NCBI GenBank assembly: GCA_015680685.1
Contig: MNCI01020673.1
Coordinates: 672,177 to 736,176 of the forward strand
Length of the DNA stretch: 64,000 nucleotides
Direction: 5' to 3'
Origin: Gnetum montanum
Lineage: Eukaryota > Streptophyta > Gnetopsida > Gnetales > Gnetaceae
Under the pieces are notes generated by a model that was not told the DNA's origin, ran no database searches, and worked only from the letters and a program-made list of their open reading frames with translations. This document shows, piece after piece, positions 1 to 10,777 of the stretch. The translations under genes and the position numbers were made by a program. The first letter of the stretch is position 1; the number at the start of each line of letters is the position of its first letter.

Positions 1-615
1 TAAATGTTGTTGTGGATCTAAATCATAGCCTCCTAAAAACTTGGGAGAGTTGTTTAAATCAAGCATGGGTAGAAAAATTTCCTTACGATACCTGCAGGCT
101 ATTCAAATAGCCTCTTGTATATGCATTAGGCTCTTAGTGGCCAGCATGGGTTCATCGTCACTAGCTAGGTTATGAGTTTGTGAGTTGGAATGATGTTGTC
201 TTTGTTCATGTTGGCGTTTTTGACTTTGTCTGTGGGTTCGATTTCTATTTCTACGTCGACCCCTAGAGAGATGATCATCCATGTCATGACCTGACGTTGA
301 AGGAGCAGAGGAAGAGATAGAGTTGGAAGATTCATCATGACTTTTGTAAGTCTCCCAATCATACTTGGATAAATTTTTGTTAATTATTGAGAAGGTCCCA
401 AGTCTTACGGGCCTCCTCATTCTATGGGATGTCCCATCCTCGCTACAGGTGTCAAAGTTGGATGATGAGAGTTCTTGAGTATTGTTGGGGTGTTTATGAA
501 CATATCAAACTCCTTCATAAGATTGAGTACTCCAAACTTCTTCATTGGTTCTCCAATGAATTGCCTCACTAGATGTTGCATTATCACTATCTTGTGAAAG
601 AGACACGGTTGTAAA
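1..615 (-). pseudogene. Ty3/gypsy gag N-terminal fragment, runs off the left edge
   Basis: Degenerate gag start of a minus-strand LTR retrotransposon. The frame opens near 615, contains the serine-rich and arginine-rich N-terminal stretch (HDESS, NRNRTHRQ) and the LATKSLMHI motif near 120-150, and continues to the window edge (LPMLDLNN at about 45-70). The same sequence is seen in the longer gag at 26111-23745, where the first codons read ATG-ACA-ATG; here the ATG position is mutated, and one TGA interrupts the frame near 510. It lies downstream of its own primer site and LTR. Gag would form the virus-like particle; this copy is non-functional. Confidence 0.8.
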
Positions 616-733
616 TTTGTGTGCGATTTAATTGCAAGTATTATTATTATCTCTTTTTTTCTTAAAGATATGTCATTAATACTTTGTTACAACGATCTTG
701 TATGATGTAACTAATCTAGATAACTAGCATTGT

Positions 734-750
734 CCTTGGCAACGACGCCA
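734..750 (-). other. Primer-binding site, tRNA-Asp type
   Basis: Read on the minus strand this is TGGCGTCGTTGCCAAGG. It is close to the complement of the 3' end of plant tRNA-Asp (TGGCGCCGTTGCCGGGG), the usual primer of many plant gypsy elements. It sits one base after the LTR end at 752 and upstream of gag, the expected order. Confidence 0.8.
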
Positions 751-751
751 A

Positions 752-1643
752 TGATGAGTGGCGAGGTATCCCTACACTCAACCATATGAATACGAGCGTT
801 CACACACAATTCTGTCGAACTTCGCAGATGGGCTAGTTGTGGTATCTAGATAGTTACACGTTGATCCCAGTTCGCTGTCTTCCCACCTGGACTAGTATTT
901 TCTTTGTCACATATGGTTTAGTCTAGGGTGAAGCATATGATGTGGTCCTAAACTAGTGCTACTCCTAGAGACAATGGAACATAATCTTGATTAAACTAAT
1001 AAGTAATAGGAAATGAAGTCTAAGCTAGCCTAAGTGTAATGAGCATCTGTTCCTTAAACATCTGTACACATCTTGGACCTTGTGCATGACTACTACTAGG
1101 ATCACCAAGTGTAGATCCTAGGTACGCTACTGGGTTACCAAGTAGTCACACTTAAATGCTCGTGATTAAGTCATACTCATTCTGCATTTAACAATAGGAA
1201 TAGTAAATGATGATAAAGAAATATTAACTAAGAAAATAATAAATAACAATAACAATTAAACAATTAAAACTAAGTGAATGCTGCAATGATGAAGTAATCT
1301 TGATCTTTATTTCTAGTCATGTGCGCGTCCAAGTATGTCACACTTGAATAAAGGTGTCGTACAATTACAAGCATAACACTACAGGCATGCACTTAGGAAA
1401 ATAGTCTAACTCCTACAGAAACAAACTGCAAGGGCTTCACTACAACTACTTGAAAGATGCCTAAGTTTGGTGGAAGCACACTTATTTATAGGCTAGAACA
1501 AACACTGCGTAAACAAGGCTACGTATACGGGGCCTAGTATACGAGGCCTAGTGTACACAGCCTACCTAGTATACGGGGCCTTGTATATGGGGCCTAGTAT
1601 ACGAGGCCTAGTATATGTAGTCCCCAATAACCATGATTCATTA
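752..1643 (-). repeat. Gypsy 5' LTR (LTR1), about 0.89 kb
   Basis: Long terminal repeat in minus orientation. Its 3' end (CTCATCA on the minus strand) abuts the primer site and its 5' end reads TGATGAATCA-like. It is alignable along its length with the LTR at 26235-27132 and with the solo LTR at 12525-13415. A TATA box (GCCTATAAATA, minus) lies at 1483-1492, with a tandem-repeat array upstream of it (1523-1623). The right boundary is good to a few bases only. Confidence 0.75.
1523..1623 (-). repeat. U3 tandem array, 14-bp unit, about seven copies
   Basis: On the plus strand the unit is GTATACGRGGCCTA, repeated about seven times with one 4-base insertion. Variants such as GTATATGGGGCCTA differ by CG to TG. 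The array lies directly upstream of the LTR TATA box, the position of U3 enhancer repeats. Each unit contains the palindrome GTATAC. Confidence 0.75.
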
Positions 1644-1689
1644 ATATGTATTACCTGTTTGGTACATATTTTTATTGATTTTTCCAATA

Positions 1690-2720
1690 AAGTGCAAGGA
1701 ATAAAGCAAGATGTAGTTCCAATAAGATGAAGATTGCCCTATATTATCAAGTCATATGAAACTGATTACCTATGCAGTGACCCTGACACCCATCCACCCA
1801 TTCCAACAATAAGGGGTTCTTACCATGGCCATAATGATATTCTTCTCACAATACAACTAAGAATAAACATGTGATCATTATGCCTAGATAGAAGAGTGAA
1901 GAACCAAGTGGGAATGATAAAGTTGTATCATTAGAGGAATTTGTGGATTCTCTTGGATTACTGTTGTGAGTTCTATCTTGTTGCTAAGAATGTATTATAT
2001 TCTTATAGATCTAACAAAAAATGGGAGTAAGAGTACAATAAGTGTTGCCTTACTATGTCATTGGAAAGACATGTTACTGATGCTTGAAGGTAGGTGGCTT
2101 CTTAGGAATCTCAAAAATAAAAAGTGCAATTAATAAATTGTTCCTTAAAAAACATGCCAAGTGGTAATACTCTTTGCAATAGTGGTAGTCTTATGGTTAT
2201 GAATCCTAGAGATGAAACAATGAAATGTCACTGGAAAGTGGTTTGGACTTGGTTTGAATCTTAGAAAGAAGGGATAATGATTACTTTAAGCATAGATTAC
2301 ACAAAAGAATTCATTATGTTTATGGTTAGATGCCTCACATTCCAATTTTAGCAATCTCTTCTACAATCCATCTCACCTCACTGTATATTTAATCATAACC
2401 TTGTGGTTTTGTATAATATAGTGATATTTTCCCAATTTGGTGATAGTAACATGTGTTTTTTGCTAGGAAGGTATGTCTTACATTCAACTCCTTGAGTGCC
2501 TAAGGAAACTTTTAGGTGTGATTATATAAGGGCAGTAAGGGCTAGAGTCTGCTTTAGTGAGGACCCACTTGTATAACTCTAATATTTCATAATTAACAAG
2601 AAATTCCACATCATCTTGTGCCTTCCAAGATAATCAAGACTTAACATATACTTTCCATATCATCTAATAATTTGTCCATACATTTGTAGTTTTTAACCCA
2701 TATCCTATCCATCTAATAAA
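1690..2720 (+). pseudogene. Block A, 'H' region: degenerate ORF found 3' of gypsy gag/pol
   Basis: This segment aligns with 58385-59420 (plus) and with the minus-strand segment 23680-22900. A short conserved ORF start is present in each: ATG at 1880 here, 58590 in D, and 23436 (minus) in B. A conserved GKGVTSRG-like stretch follows about 15 residues later; it is best kept in B and is mutated here. In B and D this block follows gag or pol directly, so I read it as a downstream ORF or 3' internal region of the gypsy family. Function is unknown. This copy has several stops, and its upstream gag-pol is not in the window. Confidence 0.55.
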
Positions 2721-2879
2721 CTTTTGTTTCCTGAGATTCCTTATTAACTTTGAATGCTAAATTCTTGAAAACTGTGCATCATTAATGGTCCAAGACACTT
2801 TGGACAAGCTTCACATCTTCCAAACATTTCAATTAATTCATTTTTTCAAACAATTCAATGAAAATTTAAAATTTTTTCA

Positions 2880-2935
2880 TGGTAACATCATAGCTCTTAC
2901 GATGTCATGCATATAAAAATAGTATATATACACAT
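2880..2935 (+). promoter_or_regulatory. Block A internal promoter: palindromic repeats plus TATA
   Basis: Sequence with TAACATCATAG and ACGATGTCATG half sites, followed by TATAAAAA at 2912 and TATATATA at 2923. The matching position in D (59704-59776), B and C has the same order: ATATCG- or ATCAT-type repeats, a TATA box, a leader of about 0.6-0.7 kb, then the PVP-like ORF. Promoter activity is inferred from position and conservation of layout. Confidence 0.5.
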
Positions 2936-3451
2936 GGGAGTTAGTGAAATTTTTTATTCCTCTCATTTGTAGTAAGAGAAGTTTTGCAATTTTTCCTCTG
3001 AGCTCTTGCACACTAACTTCCCAAGGCCATAACTTCGCCCTTGTAGCTCTAATTTCTGAAATTCTTGAACCCTGTTGATCATAGAGTGCTCAACTTAGTT
3101 GTGGGGGGTTGCACTGTACTAACATTAGAAATTTGAGCCAAAATTTTTCTAAAGCTCAGGAGATAGTATAAGGGTAAGTATAAGGAAACAATAAAGATAT
3201 TATCATGAACTGATCAAAGTTAGGTCAAATAACTTAATGAATTTTGAGATACCATAGCAAAGAAATAAAAATTTTGGAAGGTCATAGTGATTAGGGATAT
3301 AACACTTAATAGGTTTCATTTTTTGAAATTTTTCTAACTATGTAATCATAATAAGATAAGGACTTGATGTAACCAAGGGTATGAGAAAGATAAAGAACTA
3401 TCAAGAACTAATTTAAAAACTTTAATAATTTAAAGCCCTTCTTGATTGTAG

Positions 3452-5062
3452 ATGGCTATGAAGAGACCAACAAGTGAAGGACCATCCTAGCATGGGAGCA
3501 AAAGATCAAGAGGTTGTGGGAGAGGCCAAGCGAGGGAAAAAACTTCATAAGCTGAGCATGCAGAGTAGGAGGCCCAATCATTTAGCATTTACTAGAAAAT
3601 TCTTACTACTAAGCATTTTTTATAGGGGGAGGCAGAAGTTCCACTAGCACTTGAACAAGGGTAACACCTCACATTATCTCTTGAATGCCTCTAAGAAATT
3701 AAAAAAAAAATCCATCATGTCCATGGTCATTGTGGAGTTGAACTTTAGTCCTTTCATGGAATTTGTTCTAGAAGCTATGAAAACACAACTCCAAGTGTCT
3801 CCTTTATGGTCTACTTTGTCTAACAATAGAGAATGGTATCTAGAAGAAACATATTAGTTCTAGTAGAATAAGAAAGTAGATGCTGCTGTTAAAATTGAGT
3901 GAGTCTCTGTACCATACTCCATGGAGGCAATCGCTAAAGCCCTTAATGTCCCAATGAAGAAGCCAACATGGTGTAGATATCCACAAGATCAGACACCAAT
4001 GCCAAGAAGTTGTGGTTGCAAATGACATATGACAAAGATGATAAGGACTACAATGAGCTCTCAATAGAAGAAAAGATATATTTTAAGATTGGAACCTATC
4101 ATTTGTTGCTGACCAAAAGGCTTAATAGGATATCAACATATGTAGCCAGAGGAAGTGCAATCTTGATGTGAAAATTCACTGCTAACATCGCCCATTTGTT
4201 CTTCCTTGAGATCTAAAGATGGTTTGAAGAAAAGAAGGTAGGAAAACCAATACTTTCATTTTCTTGCCTCATGAGGGAGCTATGCTAATAAGCTGGAATC
4301 TTTGGATATACCAATGATGTCCCAAGGAAGGCCCAAAATGCTTCCTATGTAGAGATGTTCAAACCAATGCCACCAAAGAAAGATCAACTAGAGAAGCTAG
4401 TAGGCACCAAGGGCACTGTAGCTTCCACTCCTGCTAGTAACATTACTGCTACCAATTAGTAGCAACAAGCAAGACCTAGTAGCTAGCTACAAGTTGAACT
4501 ATGAAAATAATAGCAACAACAAGAAGTACCACCACTGCCATAGGACTACAGATCGTCAATGAGCCATCTTCAATAGATTGTAGAAATAATAAGCTGGAGA
4601 ACAAGAGAAGGGGCCAATTTGTACAAAGTAAGGTAGAGTTCCATTAGGTCCATTATATCCATAGACCCAACAAGTGGGCAAGTGTTGTTGCAAGCAGGAG
4701 GATAGGATGACTAGGTGCAATAGATATCTAAAAATGTTGCCTCATTCCAAGTAATTCTTGAAATTGATGAAGTTGCCACTTTGTGATCATGCAACATGAA
4801 GATGTGATAGGAGCCATAGAGATCATCATTGACCATATCAAGGAATCTTTCAATGTTTTTGTTATGCCACCAACTAATATCTCTAGAGCAAGGGATGCTT
4901 AAATCCTTTCCAAAACCTCAATGACTCTTACAAAGCATGAAGACATTTTGAATAGACTACTGCATACGGGTCAAGTTATGCAAAATATTTTTTATATCTT
5001 AGGTGATACAACTACAGTCTAGTCTGATCTGATAGTCACAAAGTGAAAATGGGGCATGGAAA
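3452..5062 (+). pseudogene. PVP-like retroelement ORF, copy A, truncated
   Basis: Degenerate ORF starting ATGGCTATGAAGAGA. It aligns with the ORF starting at 60401 (plus) and at 14770 (minus). The recognisable part has the patterns EEKIYFKI and TKRLNRIST around 4060-4140, and then LCxxAGIFGYTND near 4280-4315. This is the layout of the 'putative plant transposon protein' family found in plant LTR elements. A glutamine-rich stretch follows near 4450-4540, where many CAA/CAG codons are now TAA/TAG. The ORF stops being alignable at about 5062, where a minus-strand copy begins. Biochemical role is unknown. Confidence 0.6.
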
Positions 5063-5449
5063 CTATGGAAACATATTATTTACCTTTACATAAAAAGCTA
5101 TGAACTACCATCTTTTGTCCTTAAATGCCCTTGCCACTTTTCTTAATTCTTGGTAGTCTGTCATTTTGTAGGTTAGGTTTCCTACTACATCCTTTTGATC
5201 CTGGGAGCTAGCTTTGACCACTTCAAGCTCTGAGTTTGTAATGTGTAATTTTTGCAATTTATCCTTTCTATCTACAAACACTTTCTCATATAATGCATAG
5301 GTCATGACCACTTGCTACTCTAGCTCATTTTTAGATCTACCTACTATGAGCATGGCTAGATTAGCATATTAGAGATTCACTAATCTCATGTATTTAGTGA
5401 GGTATTTGATCTACAGGTCTTTGTTCTTCACTTTAGCTTGATGGATGTG
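5063..5449 (-). pseudogene. C-terminal part of PVP-like ORF, copy C
   Basis: Minus-strand frame with HIHQAKVKNKDL, YANLAMLIVG and ELEVVKASSQDQKDVVG. It aligns residue by residue with the C-terminal region of copy D (62560-62950). It is charged and lacks hydrophobic segments, consistent with a coiled coil. It was separated from the rest of copy C (11913 onward) by the copia-2 insertion. With one copy of the GGCAA duplication removed, the alignment to copy D resumes across the insertion. It abuts copy A, in the opposite orientation, at about 5062. Confidence 0.65.
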
Positions 5450-5454
5450 GGCAA
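5450..5454. other. Target-site duplication GGCAA, left of copia-2
   Basis: GGCAA immediately precedes the copia-2 LTR end at 5455 and is repeated exactly at 11908-11912 after the other LTR. Five-base duplication is the norm for LTR integrases. Confidence 0.85.
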
Positions 5455-6572
5455 TGAGGATCAAGAACTTAGAAGGAGGTTTGAATATGTTCCCTAAAAT
5501 GAAATTTGATTAGCCACAAAAACCACACCCAAATTTTATATGGTTTGCCAACTTGGGTACACCCACACTTGGATGGTAGAATCCTTGCACACCTCTAGAC
5601 TTTGTTTCTCAAAAATGTGATTTGAAGGGTACCACACCCTAGACAAGCTCTGAGCTCTACACTAGAGTGTTTCATCACAGCAAAACCACTCAACCCTACA
5701 AGGTTCTAATAAGCTCATAATGTGATTTCAAGGATTCCACAACCTTTACAAAATTGAGCTTCACTTTAGAGTGTTTTGATGCTGCACAAACACTCAATCT
5801 TGTAAGATCCCAAAAAACTTAATGACCATGCCTTCTCACAAGAAGCACATCAACCTTGCAAGACTATAAGAAAGAGAGAAACAAAAACATAAGGAAATAG
5901 TGTAACTTAAATTACAAGTCCTTGTACTTTGAATCATAATTCTACAAACAATCAAGCAAATGATGTGACAAATTAAGTACACAAGTACATCAACATAGAA
6001 TAGACAATGATAGCTTTGATGTTAACAACACTTGCACAGTACTCAATGATTTGAAGTCTTCTTATAGCATTGGAGTTTCCAAAAACATCTCAAAATTCAT
6101 GTAAAGGCTAATTAATAGCTAGTGTAGATGTCTCTTTTGAAGTTGGAATGTCTACCTAAGATCTATCTTAATTATGGAGAGACGTCTCTTTCTGAAATGG
6201 GACATCTCTAGGGAGACATCTACTTTAGGATGAAGATGTCTACTATTTATGAAAGATGTCTACCTATGATTTCTTTGTTTTTGGTAGAGACATCTACTAT
6301 TTCTTGGAGATGTCTCCTTAATTCTTAAACTCTAGTTTCTGAGGCTTTCTCTAGTTAATTTTGCTTCTTCCCATTCCTTGGAGCATCTTCATTTGGTTTG
6401 TAGTCTTTATTTTCAGTCCATGCTCATTCATGTTCTTCTCTTGCCCATGCAATCTTCACTTTGTCATTTTGTTATAGTTCTCATCTCATTGAGTTTTTGT
6501 TCATGTCCTACAAACATATCATCTACAATAAACATTCTATTATTCTCCATGTTCCTTAAGAAAAGGTCAACA
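5455..6572 (-). repeat. Copia-2 3' LTR
   Basis: Read on the minus strand it starts TGTTGACC, preceded by a purine-rich tract (AAAATGGAGAGAT), and ends CTCA beside the GGCAA duplication. It carries about nine AGACGTCT-type motifs at 6124-6315. One CG form is retained at about 6180; the others are TG or CA forms. Confidence 0.85.
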
Positions 6573-6984
6573 ATCTCTCCATTTTTGGTGGTCTTCAAAA
6601 CTTAAGAAAATGGATTAGTGGACATGAATATTAAGAGGATTAAATTATAACAATACTTAATATGTATAGATTCCAATGGCAACCAAGGTTCTAACTAGGT
6701 TAATGGCTCTAAAGCTCAAGGCATAGGGTAGAGATCACATGAAATCTTAAATGAAACTTTACTATGAAAATGCAAACTTGTCTTCATAATAATGCAAAAA
6801 AACACATAATCATGATATAGAAGCATAATCTATCCATAAACTATCCACAAACTATCTACAATACATATAGCTGCTAAAATAGCCTCAACATGTACAAAAA
6901 CCACACATGTACAAGTCCACAACAAAAGCCACGTATGTGTACATCATCACGTATGTGTATATCATCCAAAACCATATTCCCCTT

Positions 6985-8680
6985 TTTGGACCTCATCAAA
7001 AAGAACAACCTTGGTCGCATCATCTAAATCCTCATCTAAAGTAGTTGTAGCTTGAGAAGGTCTATAGGTATCCTCCTCCTCCTCATCATTGCTGGTACTA
7101 GCACTAGACACGTGCTAATTGTGATCATCGTCCAAATAAGGTGGCTAGAATAGAGCTCTCCATGGACAAATCTTCACTTGAAGTTGAGATAAAGTTGATG
7201 GATCTAGTTAGCATGGAGCCTACTGAGAGGATGAGGAAGCTCTCTTCCTCTGATAGGTGAGAGGATCAACAAGTCTACTTTGGGAAGAAGTCCCAAAGAT
7301 GCTCTCCATAGTGTGCTGCTCAAAAGCCATCAAAGCATCATCTTGAGGATAAAAGCTGGGTCCTAGCTACATGGTATTAGGAAGCTTCCCCTAGACACTT
7401 GTTGGTGGTGCATTCGGCTAATCTGAATTGGAGGCATTGCCTAAGTCATAGGCTTGGGAAGGGCTAGCTTCTACTGAATGTCTGGGTGGGGTAGGAAGGT
7501 CCTCCTCACTATCTAAAATGGAAGGAGTGGTGATCTCCTCAAATTTCTACACATTAGGAGGAAGAGGTACATTGGATGTGTCCATTGTCTTACAAAAGTA
7601 TGAGAGATTCCTATCAATCATCCCCAAGGTACGAGAAAATGGCTTACATAGCTTCTTCAGTGAAGATCTCACCTAATTGTTAGGTAATTTGAACCTTCTC
7701 AACTGAAGAGAGGCCTAAGATGGTGATGAAGATTTTTTCTTTTGTAACTTTGAAGGCTTGGTGCTAGTTTTTCCTTCCTCAACATGGGTGGAGCTCCTCT
7801 TCTCTACATACCCATTGAGGCTCATCCTGCCTTTAAGCAAAGGCATGTTAGGAATGGGCACACCCCTCTATCGAATCAATAAGCTAATGAGGTAAGGGTG
7901 TCCAAACATTCTCTCCTTGATGAACAAACCCAACATGTCACAATAGGGAGTATGACCCAATTCCAATAGTTGTCATGTAAGAAGGTAGTACAAAAAAATG
8001 ATTTGTAGGCAAAAAATAATTATAGCTTTCCCCTTTTACAATGATGTTATACAAAATAATTAATGATAGGATAGAAGCATCTTGTGCCATCTGACTTCTA
8101 TAATTCCTCCCACTATGAAGAGAAACCGACTCCCCAAATAATGAATCACAAAATTCATCTTGAAAAACTAGAATCTCATCATTCATAAAAATGTCACTCA
8201 TGGAATGAATGATAACTCTAAACAAATTAGCACTAGAAATCCCAAGTAATGCATTAACAACTTTAGGAGACACATTAATTGGTAAACCCCCAACCATGCT
8301 AGTAAAGGCCCCAACAAAGGCATTTGTAATAATAATGTTATAGTAAACTTTTTTGATGAGTATTTTAGATACATAAAAATTCATAGAAATGAAGGTAGCT
8401 CAATTTAATACTTGGAAGAAACTCACTAAATCTTTCTATCTATGTTGTGGAAAAGAAAGAGAATGCTCAAAAATGATAGAAATGGTTCGAGTTATCTCAA
8501 ATTAATGTTGGATGTTGACTGATCTAAATTGAGGTTTGTAGGTATTTCTAGTGCTGGTGGAGGCTTCCTTTCACTTCTAACTCTTCATAGGTAGCAACCT
8601 TAATGTTCCAACCTTCTTATGGACCATGGATGCACAAATTACTATCATTGGTAGGGCCTTGGTCATCTCTTCTTGTTCAT
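6985..8680 (-). pseudogene. PVP-like second ORF of copia-2
   Basis: The longest open stretch is 8384-7938 (148 residues); the frame extends with scattered stops from about 8680 to about 6985. It shows INVSPKVVNALLGI, then ILSLIILYNIIVKG and ERMFGHPYLISLLIR. This layout (a [VI]xGxxIxxSPxxVNxLLGI region, a hydrophobic ILYxIIxxG helix, then GxLIxxL) is typical of the 'putative plant transposon protein' type in plant LTR elements. A lysine/serine-rich and then acidic C-terminus follows (DDEEED-like near 7080). It occupies the position where pol should be. Function is unknown; the domain assignment rests on pattern recognition. Confidence 0.55.
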
Positions 8681-8744
8681 CTTGTTGAAAATGAGTCAAA
8701 AAGAAGGGTTTGGATTTATATAGTTGCGTTCAATCAGGATTTTT

Positions 8745-8965
8745 AATAAAAAGATAGATGTTTCCTTTGAAAGATAGATGTCTAGCCCATGGCTAAAGAC
8801 TACAATTAGACATCTCCTTTGAAAAGTAGACATCTCATCTACACAAACTAAAACTCAAGTAGACATTTCCTTTAAGAGGTAGATGTCTCTAAGAAGACCT
8901 CTCTTGTGACAAGATGATGTCTCATGGAAGATGTCTTCAGTAAGACATCCCAGTCAGATGAGGGT
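8745..8965 (-). repeat. Internal array of AGATGTCT/AGACATCT motifs in copia-2
   Basis: About eight copies of AGATGTCT, AGACATCT or one-base variants within 220 bases, between gag and the second ORF. The same motif array is otherwise found in the LTRs. This could be an internal promoter-like region for the second ORF, or a remnant of an LTR fragment. Confidence 0.55.
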
Positions 8966-9329
8966 CATTTAGATGGGGTTCAGGAATGGCTGCCAATGAT
9001 TATAGTCTTAAGAGATCTACATACTGAATCAAAGACTTACCTTTACTTACCTTTGTTACTGAAGAGAATGAAGGTGCCTAGTAAGCTTGAGAATGAGATT
9101 CCTATTTTGAGGTTTCTCTTCTCACATAAACTTATTTGATTTCCAAGGCTTGGATTCATTTCAAAAATTTGTTGGAAAGAGTCTTCTCATTCTCATGTTC
9201 CTTCCTTTTAATTCTCCATACTTTTATAACTCCCTTGCCCTTTTGAGTTATCCATGTTTTCTTGTGGTCCTACATAGTTTCCTCTCTAAACACATTTGGG
9301 TAAGACCAAGGAGTCTTATGATATAACCA

Positions 9330-10720
9330 GGTGTTCATATGATAATATTTCATATTGCAATTCCATTGCTTATGCCCAAACTTATTGCAATAATAACATA
9401 TAACCTATGTATTATGATTAGAGTAATCAAACCTTGGAGTTGTTCATGGTTGGGATGTGATATTTGTTAAAATTTCAATCTTTGAAGAAGCCTTTTGTTT
9501 GGATGAAGTTTGTGTAGATGCTTCTTATGAGCAACACCCTAGTCCACTTTTATCATGTGGACTTCGTCCTTTCCCAAGAATCATCTAAAGAGACTCTTTT
9601 CCTTTGACTAGCCTTTCATTTATAAGTTTAGTATCTGTAAGTTCTTCCTTAGTCTTTCTTCATCATTTTTAAATTAATCATCATCTGTGAGAGCCATGCA
9701 AATGTGATGTGATTTTTTTGTGGCCTCATCCATCTCTTCTTAACTTTGTTCTCCATCATCCCAACTTGAATAGAAGTTGTTCTTTTTTGCATCCATATAG
9801 CTTCTATCCCTCCATTACAACCTACCATTAATAAGACATTCGAAAGCCACATGGTCTCTTCCACCTCATACCCAACATTCTATTGAAGAAGAATCAAAAT
9901 TAGAATTTAAAAAATTTTTACCTCTTCCATCATCTTTGAATTGATTGGATCCTTTTTGATTGGAGGTCTTACTCCTTTTTGTCATAAGCCTTTGCAGCCT
10001 TGTTGATAGAAGTGTTATTTCTTCTTGAATGTTTACTCATTCATCTGGTTTCTTTTCATTGGATGCTAATTGCAAGGTAACATGATTTTATTTTGTTGCC
10101 CCTTTTCTTATGAGGTTTATTTCATAAGATATAAGAGCACTTTGGACCTCTTCAAAATTTAAAACTAAAAAATCTCTAATCTCTTCCATAGTTTTGACCT
10201 TAGGTTTAAATTTCAGTTGTAGTGTCCTAATCATTTTTATTATTACATCACTCTCATTAAAGTCCTTGCTTGTGTCCTTGATTTCCAAAACTAGATCATT
10301 TGCCCTAGAGAAATAATCTTTTATCTTTTCACCTTCTCTCATTCTAAGTTTATCATACTTACTTTGCAAAACTAAAAGTTTAAATTGCTTAACTATTGAT
10401 GTTCCCTCATAGGTAGCTTCTAAAGTTTTCTGAATTTCATTAACAGTATTACATCCAACTACTCTATTACATTCATATTTATTTAATGCACAATATAAAC
10501 AATTTTTTGCTTTAAAATCATGCATAAAATTATCTCTTTCTTCTTGTTTCCACTTTCTTCAAGGCTTGATGGCCTTTGTTGCGCTATTGACAGGTGGTGT
10601 GTAGCCATCAAGGATGGGCTCCCATACCTCAAACTCCATTGACTTGAAGAAGCCTTGCATACTCATCTTTCAATAGGAGAAACTAAATCCATCAATGGCT
10701 CTGTGTAAAATTTCCCCTCC
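9330..10720 (-). pseudogene. Copia-2 gag (UBN2-type) with zinc knuckle
   Basis: The frame starts near 10720 and its best open part is 10525-10088 (145 residues). It has the usual copia gag features in order: DGFSFSY-K near the start (the W codon is TGA), an EVWEPILDGY segment, KEIQKTLEATYEG-like residues, LxxLKMxEGExIxDYFxR (here REGEKIKDYFSR), and a zinc knuckle CYYCNKFGHKQWNC at about 9415-9370 (CX2CX4HX4C). These are the RNA-packaging capsid domains of Ty1/copia. No pol follows. Confidence 0.75.
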
Positions 10721-10759
10721 ATATTTTACTCTTGAAAGTTGATGTCAAATGAAAGAGTA

Positions 10760-10775
10760 CCAAGCTCTAATACTA
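10760..10775 (-). other. Copia-2 primer-binding site, initiator-Met type
   Basis: Minus-strand TAGTATTAGAGC resembles the standard TGGTATCAGAGC complement of plant initiator tRNA-Met, with two transitions. It lies two bases after the LTR end at 10778. Confidence 0.7.
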
Positions 10776-10777
10776 CT

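Noticed and set aside
387-572. 61-residue plus-strand frame.
   Set aside because: Shadow of the minus-strand gag and its leader.
8924-9139. 71-residue plus-strand frame.
   Set aside because: It is antisense to the copia-2 internal region and overlaps the palindrome array.
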